A DNA stretch of 64,000 nt from Elephas maximus indicus (GCF_024166365.1 NC_064835.1:65204607-65268606), one strand, 5' to 3'. Numbered from the stretch's first letter, positions 33,966-46,350 are shown. Translations and numbers: made by a program. Notes: a model not told the origin generated them from the letters alone.

Positions 33966-34675
33966 CTCTTAATCCACTCCAAAGACCTATTTCTCTTTCT
34001 GTCATGTGGGTTGGCCTTATCATATCTTCACACTGTTAGCTCCCAGAGTTGGGTCTCTGGCTTTGGGCTCTCCATTTATCCTTCCAGGAACTCAGCTTTC
34101 TGCCAACTCAGCTTAGAATGGGAATTCCTTGAGCAGTTCTTGGCCTGGCCTTGTGGATCCCTTCCTGTGCATGCACAGGGCACCTGATGCAGACTTCTAG
34201 AGCTCTTTCTCTACAGAGCTCTTTCCTTCACACTCTGCCCTGAGTCTAGTACTCTCTGTCGCCCCAAATGCTCATCTCTCTGCTCAGCTCAGCAAGCTTG
34301 TCATGCCTTGTTTGGGACCCCCTTCCTGTGTTGTGGTCTAGAAGGCCCCTCCAGGAAGAAACCAAGGGGGTCATAGTAAACCACCTCCCCTGCCCCCACC
34401 CACCATCTTCTTCCCTGTTTCAGCAACTCAGGAGTTACTGTTTTGCTTTGCCTGTTTTCATGTCTGGGAACAATTGTTTCATGGTTTTTTTTTTTTTTTT
34501 TGGTCTAGTTTTCTAGTTGCTTAAAAGGCTGGTTTACCTTCTCCTCATGACCAGAAGTGGAATTCTGTTCTATCTTCTAAGATATCTTTGGCTGAACAGG
34601 ATGTTAACTCTTTCCTGTTCGTATTTATCAGCCTTTTCCTTTATGGCTTCTTAAATTTTTATCAGTCTTAGAAAC
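33966..34675. other. Intergenic stretch downstream of CLEC4F, nothing recognised
   Basis: Contains a T18 run (34483-34500). No exon or named repeat identified. Confidence 0.4.
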
Positions 34676-34875
34676 TCCCCTTGGGTGGTGTAAATGGTTA
34701 ATACACTCAGCTACTAGCCGAAAGGTTGGAGGTTTGAGTTCACTCGAGCACCTCAGAAGAAAGGTTTGGTGATCTACTTCTGAAACAAATCAGCCACTGA
34801 AGACAAGTACTACTCTGACACACATGGGGTTACCATGAGTTGGAGTTGACGCGAGGGCAACTGGTACTGGTGTAG
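34676..34875 (+). repeat. AfroSINE, variant subfamily
   Basis: GGTGGTGTAAATGGTTAATA head, GGTGATCTACTTCTGAAACA middle, ATGAGTTGGAGTTGACGCG tail. Confidence 0.65.
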
Positions 34876-34976
34876 TTATAAAAAATAAGCACTTTTATAT
34901 TGTATTCTTTATATTTCCATAAATAATCTATCTGGGATTAATATTAACATGTTTTGAGACTATTATGAGGTAAAAA

Positions 34977-35188
34977 AGTCCCTGGGTTGTACAAATGGTT
35001 ACGTGTTCGACTACTAGCTGAAATGTTGGCAGCTCAAATCCACCCAGAGGTACCTTGGAAGACAAGCCTGGTGATCTGCTTCTGAAAGTTCCCAGCCTTG
35101 AAAACTACATGGAACAGTTCTACTCTGCACACACGGGGTCACCATGAGTTGGAATTGACTCAATGGCAACTAATAACAACAACAACAT
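34977..35188 (+). repeat. AfroSINE, variant subfamily with (AAC)n tail
   Basis: GGTTGTACAAATGGTTACG head and TTGGAATTGACTCAATGGCA tail. It ends ACAACAACAAC, the same tail as the RTE LINEs that may mobilise it. Confidence 0.7.
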
Positions 35189-35219
35189 GAAGTAGGCATG
35201 TACTTTTTCTCACTTATCA

Positions 35220-35420
35220 TTATATCATAACCCATTCTTCTTTTTCACTCATTTGAAAAGCCAACTTTATCAAATATTAAATTTATGAGCTTTTTCTGGA
35301 CTCTTGATTGAGTTCCAATGAGCTCTCTTTTCCTTTATTGGAACCACACTATTATAAGTATTGTAGCTTTGTATGTTTTGTTATTTAGTATGACAAGTCC
35401 TCCTTTGTCTTTTTAAAAAA
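35220..35420 (-). mobile_element. Old L1 fragment
   Basis: CTTTTTCTGGACTCTTGATT and TATTGTAGCTTTGTATG are reversed old-L1 ORF2 sequence. Confidence 0.45.
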
Positions 35421-35956
35421 CTCCTAGCTCTATAGTACAGGGCACGGTGATTGGTGAATTTCACTGAAGGGCATAAGGTGGTTAGCTGGATTTTTCATTG
35501 GAACGTACCCATGTTTCATCATCTATAGGTCTTTTCTCGTAAGCCAGTTTCCTCACAAAGGAATTCTCCAATCTCTGTCTTTAAAGCCTGGGAAATAGAA
35601 GCTCAGCTGCCAGCATTCTAGGGACCCAAGTAGGGGGAAGAGGGCTGGCATCTCACTGTTTGTTATAGAGGTGTCCCCTGGATCTCCTTGCTTTCTGTCT
35701 GGCTGTGCAAACCTCTCTGGATATAAACCTCCCTCCAGTGAGCTGTAGGGCCTATTGCCTGCTTACAGGAGATGGAGGAGGGGATGGGTACGCTCTAAAT
35801 GGTATGCATAAAACTTTCAGCCAGTTCTCCTCTCTTCTGCCCTGCATTCCTGCCTTTACAGGTAACAGGTACTTTTGAATTGTGAGCTTACTGGGGTCCT
35901 ACAGCACGAGTTGTTCTGCTTTTAATTCACTGCCTCCCTCACCAACTACTGCCAGT
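35421..35956. other. Intergenic stretch, nothing recognised
   Basis: No supported gene or repeat. Confidence 0.4.
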
Positions 35957-36809
35957 TATTGTTGTTGTCAGGTGCCATCAGGTTGGTTCTGACTCATAGC
36001 AACCCTATGTACAACAGAATGAAACACTGCCTGGTCCTGCCCCATCGTCACTATTGTTGCTATGTTTGAGCTCATTGTTGAAGCCACTGTATTAATCCAT
36101 CTCGTTGAGGGTATTGCTCTTTTTACTTGACCCTCTACTTTACCAAACATGATGTTCTTCTTCAGGGACTGGTCCCTCCTGATAACACATCCAAAGCACG
36201 TAAGACAAAGCCTCTCCATCCTTGCTTCTAAGGGCATTTTGGGTATACTTCTTCCAAGACAGATTTGTTTGTTCTTCTGGCAGTCCATGGCGTATTCAAT
36301 ATTCTTTGCCAACAGCATAATCCAAATGCATCAATTCTTCTTTGATCTTCCTTATTCATTGTCCAGCTTTCACATGCATATGAGGCAATTGAAAATACCA
36401 TGACTTGGGTTAGGTGTACCATAGTCCTCAAAGTGACATCTTTGCTTTTTAACACATTAAAGAGGTCTTTTGTAGCGTATTTGGCCAATGCCATATGTTG
36501 TTTGAGTCATTGACTGCTGCTTTCATGGGTGTTGATTGTAGATCCAAGTAAAATGAAATCCTTGACAACTTCAATATTTTCTCCATTTATCATAATGTTG
36601 CATATTGGTACAATTGTAAGGGTTTTTGTTTTCTTTATGTCGAGGTTTAATCCATACTAAAGGCTATATTCTTTAATCTTCATCAATAAGTGCTTCAAGT
36701 CCTCTTCACTTTCAGCAAGCAAGATTGTGTCATCTGCATATGGCAGGTTGTTAATGAGTCTTTCTCCAGTCCTCAATGAATAAGTCTTCGGTCTTGCAAA
36801 ATTCTATCA
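35957..36809 (-). mobile_element. RTE LINE, 3' part, internally deleted
   Basis: Reverse-strand RTE with a (GTT)n start, i.e. an (AAC)n tail. Open frames at 35968-36318 and 36228-36494 carry the RTE C-terminal phrases YACESWTMNKEDQRRIDAF and PWTARRTNKS. A jump near 36775 brings a piece from further 5' (AATAAGTCTTCGGTCTTGCA) next to the 3' part, so about half the element is missing. It is not functional. Confidence 0.8.
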
Positions 36810-37416
36810 TCTAAGATACATCTACTGGTTCCATACCATCCAGAGCAAAGGAGAGTGAAGAAAACCAAAAACGCAAATAAACTAGTCCAAAGGACTAATG
36901 GGACACATGAACCACAGCCTCTACCAGCCTGAGCCAAGAAGAACTAGATGGTGACTGGCTACCACCTCTGACTGTTCTGACAGGAATCACAATACAGAAT
37001 CCCTGACAGAGCAGGAGAAAAATGTAGAACAAAATTGAAATTCACACACACAAAAAAAGATCAGACTTAACTGTCTGACAGACACAGAGGAACTCTTTAG
37101 ACTATGGCCCCAGGACACCCTGCTAACTCAGAACTGAAGCCACTCCCATAGTCCCCCATTCAGCCAAAGATTAGAAAAGTTAGAAACGCCTATAAAACAA
37201 AAAATCACATACACGAGGGACATGCTTCTTAGTTCAATTAAGTAAATGAGACCAAATGGGCAACACCTGTCCAAAAGAAAAGCCAACGAGGCAGGAAGGA
37301 CAGGAAAACTGGATGAATGGACTTGAGGAAGTGGGGTGTAAAGGGAAACAGGGAGAGTACTGACACATTATGTGGATTGCAACAAATGTCACAAAACAAT
37401 TTGTGTATAAATTTTT
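36810..37416 (+). mobile_element. L1 3' UTR, left part, split by a younger L1
   Basis: Plus-strand elephant-type L1 3' UTR: TCTAAGATACATCTACTGG, GAACTAGATGGTGACTGGC. It matches 52621-53200 and continues at 45124 after the inserted L1. Confidence 0.75.
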
Positions 37417-38560
37417 TTTTAATTGCACTTTAAGAGAAAGTTTATAAATCAAGTTAGTCTCTCATACAAAAATTTATATACACCTTACTGTATACTCCTA
37501 ACTTTTCTCCCTCTAATGAGACAGCATACTCCTTCCCTCCACTCTCTCTTTTCGTATCCATTTGGCCAGCTTCTGAGTCCCTCTGCCCTCTCGTCTCCCC
37601 TCCAGACAGGAGATGCCAACAGAGGCTCATGTGTCTACTTGTTCCAAGAATCTCATTCTTCACCAGTATCATCTTCTATTGTCCAGTTCAATCCCTGTCT
37701 AAAGAGTTGGCTTTGGGAATGGTTCCTGTCTTGGGCAAATAGAAGGTCTGGGGGCCAGGACCACCGGGGTCCTTCTAGTCTCAGTCAGACCATTAAGTCT
37801 GGTCTTAAGAGAATTTGGGGTCTGCATCTTACTGCTCTCCTGCTCCCTCAGGGGTTCTCTATTATGTTCCCTGTCAGGGCAGTCATCGGCTGTAGCCGGT
37901 CACCAGTTAGTTCTTCTGGCCTCAGGCTGATGTAGTCTCTGCTTATGTAGCCCTTTCTGTTTCTTGGGGTCATAATTACCTTGTATCTTTGGTGTTCTTC
38001 ATTCTCCTTTGTTCCAGGCGGGTTGAGACCAATTGATGCATCTTAGATGGCCACTTGCTAGCGTTTAAGACCCCAGATGCCACTCTCCAAAGTAGCATGC
38101 AGAATGTTTACTTAATAGATTTTATTATGCCAATTGACTTAGATGTCCCCCGAAACCATGTTCTCCAAACCCCCGGCCCTGCTATGCTGGCCTTCAAAGC
38201 ATTCAGTTTATTCAGGAAACTTCTTTGCTTTTGGTTTAGTTCAGTTGTGCTGACCTCTCCTGTACTGTGTGTTGTCTCCCTTCACCTAAAATAGTTCTTA
38301 TCTACTATCTAATTAGTGAAAACCCCTCTCCCTCCCTTCCTCCCTACCCTCCTCGTAACCACTGAAGAATAGTTTCTTCCCTGTTTAAACTATTTTCGAG
38401 TTCTTATAATAGTGGTCTCGTAAAATATTTGTCCTTTTGCAACTGGCTAATTTCACTCAGCATAATGCCTTCCAGATTCCTCCATGTTATGAAATGTTTC
38501 ACAGATTCATCATTGTTCTTTATCGATGAGTAGTATTCCACTGTGTGAATATACCATACT

Positions 38561-41500
38561 TTATTTATCCATTGATGGGCACCTTGGTTGCTTCCATCTT
38601 TTTGCTACTGTAAACAGTGCTGCAATGAACATGGCTGTGTATATATCTGTTCGTGTACAGGCTCTTATTTCTCCAGGATATATTCCAAGGAATGGGATTG
38701 CTGGATCATATGGTAGTTCTATTTCTAGCTTTTTAAGTAAGCGCCAAATTGATTTCCAAAGTGGTTGTATCATTTTACATTCCCACCAGCAGTGTATAAG
38801 AGTTCAGTCTCTCCACAACCTCTCCAACATTTATTATTTTCTGTTTTTTTGATTAATGCCAGCCTTTGAGTAAGTTTTTTTTCTTTTTTGAGTGAGATGG
38901 AATCTCATTGTAGTTTTGATTTGCATTTCTCTAACAGCTAATGGAAAACCCTGGTGGCGTAGTGGGTAAGCGCTATGGCTGCTAACCAAAGGGTCAGCCG
39001 TTCAAATGCACCAGGCGCTCCTTAGAAACTCTATGGGCAGTTCTACTCTGTCCTGCAGGTTCGCTATGAGTCGGAATCGACTCAATGACAGTGGGTTTTG
39101 GAATGGCTAATGATTGTGAGCATTCCCCCATGTATCTGTTGGCTACCTGAATATCTTCTTTAGTGAAGTGCCCGTTCATATCTTTTGTCCATTTTTAAAT
39201 TGGGTTGTTTGCCTTTTTGCAGTTGAGTTTTTGCTGTATCATGTAGATTTTAGAGATCAGGTGCTGATCGGAAATGTCATAGCTAAAAACTTTTTCCCAG
39301 TCTGTAGGTAATCTTTTTACTCTGTTGGTGAAGTCTTTGGAGGAACATGGGTGTTTGATTTTTAGGAGCTCCCAGTTGTCTAGTTTCTCTTCTGCATTGT
39401 TAGTAATGTTTTGTATACTGTTTATGCCATGTATTAGGGCTCCTAACATTGTGCCTTTTTTATCTTCCATGATGTTTATCATTTTAGATTTTATATTTAG
39501 GTCTTTGATCCATTTTGAGTTAGCTTTTGTGCATGGTGTGAGGTATGGGTCTTGTTTCATTTTTTTTGCAGATGGATATCCAGTTATGCCAGCAGCATTT
39601 GTTAAAAAGACTGTCTTTTCCCCATTTAACTGACTTTGGCCTTTGTCAAATATCAACTGCTCATATGTGGATGGATTTATGTCAGGATTCTCAATTCTGT
39701 TCCCTTGGTCTATGTATCTGTGCCAGGCTGTTTTTACTACTGTGGTGATATAATAGGTTCCAAAATCATGTAGAGTGAGGCCTCCCACTTTGTTCTTTTT
39801 CAGTAGTGCTTTACTTCTCTGGGGCCTCTTTCCCTTCCATATGAAGCTGGCGATTTGTTTCTCCATCTCATTAAAAAATGCCGTAGGAATTTGGATCAGA
39901 CATTTTTACAATGTTAAGTCTTCCTATCCATGAGCAAAGTATATTTTTCCACTTATGTAGGTCTCTTTTGGTTTTTTGCAGTAGTGTCTTGCAGTTTTCT
40001 TTGTATAGGTCTTTTACATCTCTGGTCAGATTTATTCCTAAGTATTTTATCTTCTTGGGGGCTACTGCAAATGGTATTGATTTGGTGATTTTCTCTTCGA
40101 TGTTCTTTTTGTTGGTGTAGAGGAATCCAACTGATTTTTGTATGTTTATCTTGTATCCTGATACTCTGCTGAACTCTTCTATTAGTTTCAGTAGTTTTCT
40201 TGAGGATTCGTTAGGGTTTTCTGTGTATAAGATCATGTCATCTGCAAATAGAGATACTTTGACTTCTTCCTTGCCAATCTGGACTGCCTTTTATTTCTTT
40301 ATCTAGCCTAATTGCTCTGGCTAGGACCTCCAACACGATGTTGAATAAGAGTGATGATAGAGGGCATCCTTGTCTGGTTCTCAATCTCAAGGAGAATGCT
40401 TTCAGACTCTCTCCATTTAGGATGATGTTGGTTGTTAGCTTTGTATATATGCCCTTTATTATGTTGAGGAATTTTCCTTCTATTCCTATTTTGCTGAGAG
40501 TTTTTATTATGAATGGGTGTTGAGCTTTGTCAAATGCCTTTTTTGCATAAATTTGATAAAATCATGTGATTCTTGTCTTTTGTTTTATTTATATGACAAA
40601 TTACATTAATTGTTTTTCTAATATTAAACCATCCCTGCATACCTGGTATGAATCCCACTTGGTCATGGTGAATTATTTTTTTGATATGTTGTTGAATTCT
40701 ACTGGCTAGAATTTTGTTGAGGATTTTTGCATCTAAGTTCATCAGGGATAGAGGTCTAATTTTCTTCTTTTGTGGTGTCTTTACCTGGTTTTGGTATCAG
40801 GGATATGCTGGCTTCATAGAATGAGTTTGGGAGTGTTCCGTCCTTTTCTATGATCTGAAATACATTTAGTATAGTGGTGTTAACTCTTCTTTGAAAGTTT
40901 GGTAGAACTCTGCAGCGAAGCCGTCTGGGCCAGGGTTTTTTTTTTTTTTTTTAATTGGGAATTTTTGATTACCTTTTCAATCACTTCTTTTGTTATGGGT
41001 TTATTTAGTTGTTCTACCTCTGTTTGTGTTAGTTTAGGTAGGTAGTGTGTTTCTAGGAATTCATCCATTTCTTCTAGGTTTTCAAATTTGTTAGAGTACA
41101 ATTTTTCATCGTAATCTGATATAATTCTTTTAATTTCATTTGGGTCTGTTGTAATACAGCCAATCTCATTTCTTATTCAGGTTATTTACTTCCTCTCCTG
41201 TTTTTCTTTTGTCAGTTTGGCCAATGGTTTATCAATTTTGTTAATTCTTTCAAAGAACCAGCTTTTGGTCTTGTTAACTCTTTCAATTGTTTTTCTGTTT
41301 TCTATTTCATTTAGTTCTGCTCTAATTTTTATTATTTGTTTTCTTCTGGTGCCTGAGGGTTTCTTTTGTTGCTCTCTTTCTATTCAAGTTGTAGGGATAA
41401 TTCTTTGCTTTTGGCCTTTTCTTCTTTTTATATGTGTGCATTTATTGATATAAATTGACCTCTGAGCACTGCTTTTGCTGTGTCCCAAAAGTTCTGATAG

Positions 41501-42395
41501 GAAGTGTTTTCATTCTCATTGCATTCTATGAATTTCATTACTCCATCTTTAATGTCTTCTATAACCCAGTCGTTTTCAAGCAGGGTATTATTCAGTTTCT
41601 AAGTGTTTCATTTCTTTTCCCTATTATTTTCTGTTATTGATATCTACTTTTATGGTGTTATGGTCGGAGAATATGCTCTGTAGTACTTCAATGTTTTGGA
41701 TTCTGCTAAGGCTTGCTTTATGACCTAATATGTGGTCTATTCTAGTGAATGTTCCATGTGCAGTAGAAAAGAAAGGATACTTGACTGCTGTTGGATGGAG
41801 TGTTCTGTGTATGTCTATAAGGTCAAGTTGATTGATTGTGGTATTTAGATCTTCTGTGTCTTTATTGAGCTTCTTTCTGGATGTCCTGTCCTTCACTGAA
41901 AGTGGTGTGTTGAAGTCTCCTACTATAATTGTGGAGCTGTCTATCTCACTTTTCAATGCTGTTAGAGTTTGTTTTATGTATCTTGGAGCCCTGTCATTGG
42001 ATACATGAATATTTAATATGGTTATATCCTTCTGGTATATCGTCCCTTTAATCATTATACAGTGTCTTTCCTTATCTTTTGTGGTGGATTTAACTTTAAA
42101 GTCTATTTTGTTGGAAATTAATATTGCCACTCCTGCTCTCTTTTGGTTGTTGTTTGCTTGATATATATTTTCCATCCTTTGAGTTCTAGTTTGTTTGTGT
42201 CTTTAAGGCTAAGGTGTGTCTCTTGTAGGCAGCATATAGATGAATCATTTTTTTTTTTAAATCCGTTCTGCTACTCTGTCTCTTTATTGGTGCATTTAGT
42301 CCCTTTACATTCAGTGTAATTATGGATAGGTATGAATTTAGTGCTGTCATTTTGATGTCTTTTTTTGTGTGTTGTTGACAGTTTCTTTTTTCCAC
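38561..42395 (-). pseudogene. L1 ORF2 (endonuclease, reverse transcriptase), disrupted
   Basis: Consecutive minus-strand pieces: LNVKGLNAPIKRQ near 42330 (endonuclease start), GDFNTPLS and RIDHILGHK at 41624-42175 (endonuclease), [14 protein letters not shown] near 40640 (RT), SEIPYLGINLT-like text near 40050, and the C-terminal WKGKRPQRSKALLKK at 39195-39866. Frameshifts and stops separate them, and an AfroSINE interrupts the C-terminal part. Confidence 0.85.
38941..39106 (+). repeat. AfroSINE in L1 ORF2, with short target repeats
   Basis: AAACCCTGGTGGCGTAGTGG to GACAGTGGGTTTTGG, shortened in the middle. It is flanked by GCTAATG on both sides. Confidence 0.8.
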
Positions 42396-42807
42396 TTAAT
42401 TTTTTGTGCTGAGTAGTTTGTCTTTATATATTGTCTTTTCCTCTTCTTCGTTGTTGTTGGTTTTGTTTCTGCTGAGTCTCTATTTTTTTCTTGTATTTTA
42501 TTTTGATGTGTAGGATAGTTTGTCTCCTTTTTGGTTACCTTTAATATTTATCCCTATTTGTCTAAATTTAAATCTAAATTTTATTTGTTTGTATTGCCTT
42601 GTCTTCCTCTCCACATGAAAGATATATGACTACATTTCTTAGCCCGTCTTTATTGTTTTAATGTTGTCTTCTTTTACATAATAACATTGCTGTTTCCCTG
42701 TTTTGAGTGTTTTTTTTTTTTATCTTGATTTATTTTTGTGATTTCCCTGTCTGGGGTGACTTCTGATTGCTCTGCCCAGTCTTCTAGTCTTGGGTTGATG
42801 CCTGATA

Positions 42808-43511
42808 TTATTGATTTTCTAACCAAAGAGCTCCCTTTAGCATTTCTTGTAGTTTTGGTTTGGTTTTTATGAATTCCTTAAACTTCTGTTTATCTAGAAA
42901 TGTCCTAATTTCACCTTCATGTTTGAGAGACAGTTTTGCTGGATACCTGATTCTTGGCTGGTAATTTTTTTCCTTCAATTTCTTATATAATTCATCCCAT
43001 TGCCTTCCTGCCTGCATGGCTTCTGCCGAGTAAACAAACAAACAAAAAACCAAGCCCATTGCCGTTGAGTCAATTTTGACTCATAGCGACCCTATAGTCA
43101 GAGCTTATTCTTATTGACTCTTCTTTGTAGGTGACTTTTTGTTTATCCCTAGCTGCTCTTAAAATTATCTCTTTATCTTTGGTTTTGGCAAGTTTGATTG
43201 TAATATGTCTTGGTGACTTTCTTTTAAAATCTACCTTATGTGGAGTTCGATGAGCATCATGAATAGATATCTTCTCCATCTTTCATGATACCAGGAAAGT
43301 TTTCTGCCAACAACTCTTCAACAATTCTCTCTGTATTTTCTGTTATCCCTTCATGTTCTGGTCCTCCAATCACTCGTAGGGTATTTCTCTTGATAGAGTC
43401 CCACATGATTCTTAAGGTTTCTTCATTTTTAAAAATTCTTTTATCTGATTTTTCTTCAAATATCTTGGTGCCAAGTGCTTTATCTCCAAGTTCATCAATT
43501 CCGCCTTCCAC
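42808..43511 (-). pseudogene. L1 ORF1 (RNA-binding protein), disrupted
   Basis: Pieces carry the ORF1p phrases IVEELLAENFPG, KDGEDIYS, RTPHKVDFKRKSPRH and QWDELYKKLKEKNYQPRI. A reverse AfroSINE fragment at about 43035-43096 splits the C-terminal domain and frames change, so no intact ORF1 protein is possible. Confidence 0.8.
43035..43098 (-). repeat. AfroSINE fragment in L1 ORF1
   Basis: CAAGCCCATTGCCGTTGAGT and GACTCATAGCGACCCTATAG, preceded by (AAAC)n. Only the 3' third is present. Confidence 0.75.
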
Positions 43512-45123
43512 TTGCTCAATTCTGCTCTTCTGACTTTCTGTTGAGTTGTCTAATTCTGTAATTTTATTGTTTACCTTCTGAATTTCTGCTTGCTGTCTAT
43601 GGATTCTTCCAGCTTATTAAATTTTTCATTATGTTCCTGAATCTTTTTAATTTCTTCAACTGCTTTATCTGTGTGTTCCTTTGCTTGTTCTGCGTATTGC
43701 CTGATTTCCTTCCTGATGTCTTAAAGGGTTCTGTATATTAATCTTTTGTATTCTGCATCTGGTAATTCTAGAAAGGGACTTTCATCTAGAAGATCTCTTG
43801 ATTCTTTGTTTTGAGAGCTTGTTGAAGCGATCATGGTCTGTGATTTGATATTGACTGTTGTCTATGAGCCATCTATAAGTTATTGTATTAGTTTATTTCA
43901 TGTTTGCTTACTGTATCATAGCTTCTTGCTTTGGGTTGCTTGAGTGAGCTAGCGTGATTATTTTCACCTTTGAATCTCTGACGTCCTGTCACTAGATGGC
44001 TAGAGCTGTTATCAGGTATATCAGTCTAGAAGTCCATTCACTTTTCTTGTATTAATCCAGCTCAGGTGTCCAGGTAGCTGGTCATCAACTGTGTGGAATA
44101 GGCTCTCTTGTACAGTCTTAAAGGGGCAGTGGTGGTTGGTGTAGGTACTGGTATCTGGTTGCAACAGGGAGTCACACTCTGAACAAGGCAGGGGGCTGAG
44201 AATCATCCCCTAAGTGTCTCTGAGGAAAGCAGGCCTCTGTTCCCTAGAGCTTACAAGTGGGTGGGTTCTGCAGATGGACCATGGGCACCCAATGTTTTTG
44301 ATTGTAAGGACTGGGGGGTACCAGTTATCCTTGGACCCCTGTCGCTGGTGGCTGGGTGACCTGAGTGGAGCTACCAGTCCTTAGGCCCATGATGTGGGTA
44401 GGTGAGGACCCTGTTTGATAGGCAAAGTGGTGTCAAACATCAAACTCCCCCCTCTCTACCACACATCTGAAACAGTTGTAGTCTGCCAACAAGGGCTTAT
44501 TCTCCTGAAATAGGCCCACACAGGTCCATGCAGGGGAAAAAGGTACTCAAAGTCCACGGACCATTTATGTCTGGACAGGAGCCACTTCTGTACTGTGTGC
44601 CCCAGGTTAGTGGAGGTGGCAAATTATCTTTCCCCCCAATTGCAAATTTATTCTTTTCCAAGGCCAGGAGGATGGCTCTAGGTGCTCAACAGGGCCTATC
44701 TCAGGCTCAGGGAAATCAACAGCCACTGAAGCCAGCTTGGGGGGTGGGGCAAGGTAAAATATACCCAAGTACTTAGCTTTTGCCGAGAGCACGTTCTTCT
44801 CTGGTTCCGGAGGCGTTAGTAGTCTGTATGGCTGGCTGCTTCTTCCTGAGGAAACTGTGACCGAACGCTAGTACCAGCCCACTGCAGCCACTCCTGGGAA
44901 TGGTGCCTGAGAGCCCCCGGTGATTCAGGTCCGTAACTCCTCCGAGCTTCTGGACCGTCTCTTCCTCCCCCTACCACTTGGTCCATTTTCTAACTTTGCA
45001 TTTGATGTTCAGGGCTCCTAACTTGTCATAAATATAATTGTTTCACTTGTTTTTTCAGGTCTTTGTTGCAAGAGGGCTCACCAGAAGAGTCTGTCTATTC
45101 CGCTATCTTGGCCACCCCTCTCC

Positions 45124-45200
45124 TTGTGTATAAATTTTTGAATGAGAAACTAATTTGCACTGTAAACATTCACCTGAAACTAAAAAAAAAAAAAAAAAAA
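45124..45200 (+). mobile_element. L1 3' end, right part, with poly-A
   Basis: Continues the L1 3' UTR of 36810-37416 after the inserted element and ends in an A20 run (45182-45201). Confidence 0.75.
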
Positions 45201-45267
45201 ATTAGAAGTTGCAATATTGGATGAGTGGTAACTGATGTACAGAACTAAAGAAAATAGAAATCTAAAT

Positions 45268-45365
45268 CATAATCTTCTTGGCCTTTTGGCTAAGACTAAG
45301 TGTAAGATGTGTTCTTATCAATTTAAAGTCTGATACATCCCCTATATAGGAGGACAATATATTAA
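45268..45365 (+). pseudogene. U2 snRNA pseudogene, 5' half
   Basis: CTTGGCCTTTTGGCTAAGA, GTTCTTATCA and GAGGACAATATATTAA are the 5' ~95 nt of U2 spliceosomal RNA, including the branch-site recognition region in changed form. It stops after the segment ending ATATATTAA and passes directly into RTE sequence. No snRNA promoter elements were seen. It is a retrocopy, not a gene. Confidence 0.85.
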
Positions 45366-46350
45366 CCACCACTCGTCTGTCAGTTTGTTGTACTGTGGTG
45401 GCCTGTGTGTTGCTGTGTTGCTGGAAGCCATGCTACCAGTATTTCAAATACCATCAGGGTCACCCACGGTGAAGAGATTTTCGTGGAACTTCCAGACTAA
45501 GACGGTATAGGAAGAAGAGCCTGGCGATCTACCTCTAAAAAAAATTGGCCAGTGAAAACCTTATGAAAAGCATCAGAACATTATCTGATATAGTGCCAGA
45601 AGATAAGCCACCTGCTCAGGCTGGAAGGCACTCAAAATATGACTGAGGAAGAGCTGCCTTCTCAAAGTAGAGTCAACTTTAATGATGTGGGTGGAGTAAA
45701 GCTTTCGGACCTGCATTTGCTGCTGTGGAACGACTCAAAACAAGAAGAAACAGCTACTAACAGTAGGATAATATCCATATGCCTACAAGGATGATCACTT
45801 AATAAGGCTATTATTCAAATTTACGCACCAACCACTAAGGCCAAAGATGAAGAAATTGAAGATTTTTACCAACTTCTACAGTCTGAAATTGATCAAACAT
45901 GCAATCAAGATGTGTTGATAATTACTGGTAATTAGAATGAGAAAGTTGGAAACGAAGAAGGTTCAATAGTTGGAAAATATGGCTTAGGTGATTGAAATGA
46001 TGCTGGAGACTGCACAATATAATTTGCAAGACCAATGACTTATTCATTGCAAATACCTTTTTTCAACAACATAAATGGAAACAGTACACATGGACCTCCC
46101 CAGACAGAATACACAGGAATCAAATCGGCTACATCTGTGGAAAAAGAGGATGGAGAAGCTCAATATCATCAGTCAGAACAAGTGCAGGGGCTGACTGCAG
46201 AGCAGACCATCAATTGCTCATTTGCAAATTAAAGTTGAAGCTGAAGAAAATTAAAACAAGTCCATGAGAGCCAAAGCACAACTTTGAATATATCCCACCT
46301 GTGTTTAAAGACCATCTCAAGAATAGAATTGATGCATTAAACACAATATT
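45366..46350 (+). mobile_element. RTE LINE, 5' part (endonuclease region)
   Basis: Starts CCACCACTCGTCTGTCAGTT, the RTE 5' end, and continues through the AGACTAAGAC, CTCAAAATATGACTGAGGAA and AATTTACGCACCAACCACT segments into broken endonuclease coding sequence (near 45780-46230). It is cut at about 46350, where L1 sequence begins. Several stops. Confidence 0.8.

Larger units (their letters stand above)
37417..45123 (-). mobile_element. Full-length L1 LINE (7.7 kb), minus strand
   Basis: A complete L1 in reverse. The 3' UTR starts at a short poly-T. ORF2 runs from about 42350 down to about 38400: endonuclease at 41624-42395, reverse transcriptase around 40000-41100, C-terminal region at 38561-39866. 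ORF1 spans about 42810-43800, followed by a 5' UTR ending GGAGAGGGGTGGCCAAGATA on the - strand, the usual L1 start. ORF1 and ORF2 are broken into many frames, so it is dead. It is flanked by a perfect 16-bp target duplication, TTGTGTATAAATTTTT, at 37401-37416 and 45124-45139. Confidence 0.9.

Noticed and set aside
37423-37935. A 170-codon plus-strand frame
   Set aside because: It lies in the reversed 3' UTR of the full-length L1 and is not a coding region of any known element.
42241-42430. Possible intact L1 ORF2 start that could make the L1 active
   Set aside because: Downstream frames change many times between 42186 and 38561 and SINEs interrupt ORF1 and ORF2, so activity is excluded.
45268-45365. 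A functional U2 snRNA gene
   Set aside because: Only the 5' half is present, the branch-recognition region is altered, and no proximal sequence element or 3' box is visible.
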